NCBI GenBank assembly: GCA_963580005.1
Contig: CAUZJR010000247.1
Coordinates: 1-8,087 of the forward strand
DNA: 8,087 nucleotides
Direction: 5' to 3'
From: UBA8437 sp963580005
GTDB lineage: Bacteria > Planctomycetota > Planctomycetia > Planctomycetales > Planctomycetaceae
The notes below the pieces were generated by a model. It saw only the letters and a program-made list of their open reading frames with translations, did not search any database and was not told the origin of the DNA. Positions 7,079 through 8,087 of the stretch are shown one piece after another. The position numbers and the translations under genes were made by a program. The first letter of the stretch is position 1; each line of letters opens with the position of its first letter.

Positions 7079-7084
7079 GCTCGC

Positions 7085-7861
7085 ATGTCACTCACCGACC
7101 AGGTCGCAGTCGTCACCGGAGCCGGGCGAGGTATCGGCCTGGCCTGCGCACGGGCCCTGGCACGCGACGGAGCGGCTGTCGTCGTGGCCACCCCCGAAGA
7201 CGACGAACGGGCCGAGGTGATGGCCGAACTCGAGGCGGCCGGGCACCAGGTGCTCGGAACCTCAACCGATGTCACATCAGAAGACGACCTCGCGGAGATG
7301 GTCACCGCCACCCTCGACCGGTTCGGACGTCTCGACATCCTGGTCAACAACGCCGGGGTCATCGGACCCACCGCCGCGCTCCAGGACGTCGCGAGATCCG
7401 AATGGGAGGCCGTGATGGACGTCAACGTCACCGGCGTCTTCCTCGCCTCCCGAGCCGTCCTGCCCACCCTGCTGGCCCAGCGATCCGGACGCATCATCAA
7501 TATCGCCTCGGCTGCCGGACAGATCGGGTTTCCACTCCGCAGCCCCTACGCCGCATCGAAATGGGCCGTGATCGGGCTGACCAAGACGCTGGCTGTCGAA
7601 GTCTCCGGCGACGGGATCCTGGTCAACGCCGTCTGCCCCGGACCGATCGACGGACCGCGGATGGACGCGATCATCGAGGCCAAGGCCCAGGCTACCGGGA
7701 TTCCAGCCGACGAGGTTCGAGACCAACTCCACGGCGAAACACTGCTGGGCCGACTGATCCCCGCCGAACACATCGCCGAAATGGTCGCATTCCTTGCCTC
7801 TGAGCGAGCCGCGAGCATCACCGGACAGACACTCGACGTCAATGCCGGGTACAGGGTCTGA
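7085..7861 (+). CDS. Classical short-chain dehydrogenase/reductase (SDR family)
   Basis: A complete 258-aa cytoplasmic NAD(P)-dependent oxidoreductase of the classical SDR family, of usual length. The cofactor motif TGAGRGIG is at residues 11-18, VNNAG at 87-91, the structural Asn at N114, and the catalytic Ser, Tyr and Lys at S142, Y155 and K159 (YAASK). A PGPI motif follows the active site, and the C-terminus ends ITGQTLDVNAGYRV, as in 3-oxoacyl-ACP reductase-like members. At the end of the second strand (VVVATPED) neither the acidic residue typical of NAD users nor clear basic residues are seen, so cofactor preference is open. ATG 7085 places the first strand (VAVVTG) at the usual distance; the frame is open further upstream, but that stretch is antisense to selD. 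The substrate cannot be read from sequence. A carboxymuconolactone-decarboxylase-like gene follows after 34 bp, probably in the same operon, hinting at aromatic or keto-acid metabolism. It is transcribed away from selD. Confidence 0.93.
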   Translation: MSLTDQVAVVTGAGRGIGLACARALARDGAAVVVATPEDDERAEVMAELEAAGHQVLGTSTDVTSEDDLAEMVTATLDRFGRLDILVNNAGVIGPTAALQDVARSEWEAVMDVNVTGVFLASRAVLPTLLAQRSGRIINIASAAGQIGFPLRSPYAASKWAVIGLTKTLAVEVSGDGILVNAVCPGPIDGPRMDAIIEAKAQATGIPADEVRDQLHGETLLGRLIPAEHIAEMVAFLASERAASITGQTLDVNAGYRV

Positions 7862-7895
7862 GAACCCGGCGACGCACCTTCACAAGAGAGCATCC

Positions 7896-8087
7896 ATGCC
7901 CGAAAATCATGACCCCGCCGAAAACAGCCTCGAACAACGGCAGGCTCGAGGCCGACGGCTCGTTGAGGAGATGCTGGGCGAGGAGACGGCCGCAGAGACC
8001 ATCGCACACTGGGACGCGATCAGCCCCGAATTCAGCGGGTACGTGACCGAGTTCCTCGCCGGTGAGATCTGGAGCCGAGACGGGCTC
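7896..8087 (+). CDS. Carboxymuconolactone decarboxylase (CMD)-like protein, 3' partial
   Basis: 64 residues are visible from ATG 7896 to the window edge. After a short polar N-terminus, the sequence GRRLVEEMLGEE, then PEFSGYVTEFLAGEIWSRDGL, follows the start of the CMD family (PF02627; gamma-carboxymuconolactone decarboxylase and AhpD-like relatives), where a WG-x-WSR-x-GL pattern precedes the core helices. The region that would hold the Cys/His active-site residues is outside the window, so decarboxylase, peroxidase-like and uncharacterised subfamilies cannot be told apart. A weak purine-rich stretch (AAGAGAG) precedes the start by several bases. It is 34 bp downstream of the short-chain dehydrogenase and likely co-transcribed. 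Confidence 0.72.
   Translation, partial: MPENHDPAENSLEQRQARGRRLVEEMLGEETAAETIAHWDAISPEFSGYVTEFLAGEIWSRDGL

Noticed and set aside
6335..7084. Upstream extension of the short-chain dehydrogenase frame.
   Set aside because: It is antisense to selD, lacks family resemblance, and the SDR fold begins exactly after ATG 7085.

Overview
The window is GC-rich and looks like part of a planctomycete chromosome, or that of a close relative in the PVC group. The main evidence is a pair of very large secreted proteins that fuse a PQQ-type sugar dehydrogenase propeller to a multi-haem region and a C-terminal haem-binding domain of the TIGR02603 type ('Pirellula/Verrucomicrobium type'). That combination is characteristic of these bacteria. 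No RNA genes, insertion sequences, CRISPR arrays or integration sites were seen. Almost all of the sequence is coding.

Layout. (1) Positions 1-4964, plus strand: two tandem paralogues of the dehydrogenase/tri-haem protein. The first lacks its 5' end at the window edge. The second is complete (1000 aa), begins at a GTG overlapping the first gene's stop as GTGA, and carries a Sec signal peptide. (2) Positions 4929-6982, minus strand: a two-gene selenium operon, transcribed from right to left. selD (selenophosphate synthetase) comes first. A glycosyltransferase of the TIGR04348/SenB (selenosugar synthase) family follows 8 nt after the selD stop. The end of senB overlaps the end of the second dehydrogenase gene by 36 bp, tail to tail. 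(3) Positions 7085-8087, plus strand: a classical short-chain dehydrogenase followed by the start of a carboxymuconolactone-decarboxylase-like gene cut by the window edge. This pair is divergent from selD across a 102-bp gap.

The most notable point is in selD. Read conventionally, the gene would start at a TTG (6916) and lack its catalytic N-terminus. Read through an in-frame TGA at 6926-6928, it extends to an ATG at 6982 with a good GGAG ribosome binding site. The TGA then falls at the catalytic Cys/Sec position of SelD, three residues before the essential Lys. A 7-bp hairpin with a GGTCG loop lies 25 nt beyond the TGA and resembles a bacterial SECIS element. SelD is therefore very probably a selenoprotein, and the organism should be able to incorporate selenocysteine.

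How the genes work together: SelD makes selenophosphate, and SenB is expected to use it with a UDP-sugar to form a C-Se bond (a selenosugar). This is the first half of the selenoneine pathway. The third enzyme, SenA, is not in the window, so the product is either completed by a gene elsewhere or is something else. The dehydrogenase pair probably oxidises sugars or related polyols in the periplasm and passes electrons through its haems. No link to the selenium operon is visible beyond adjacency.
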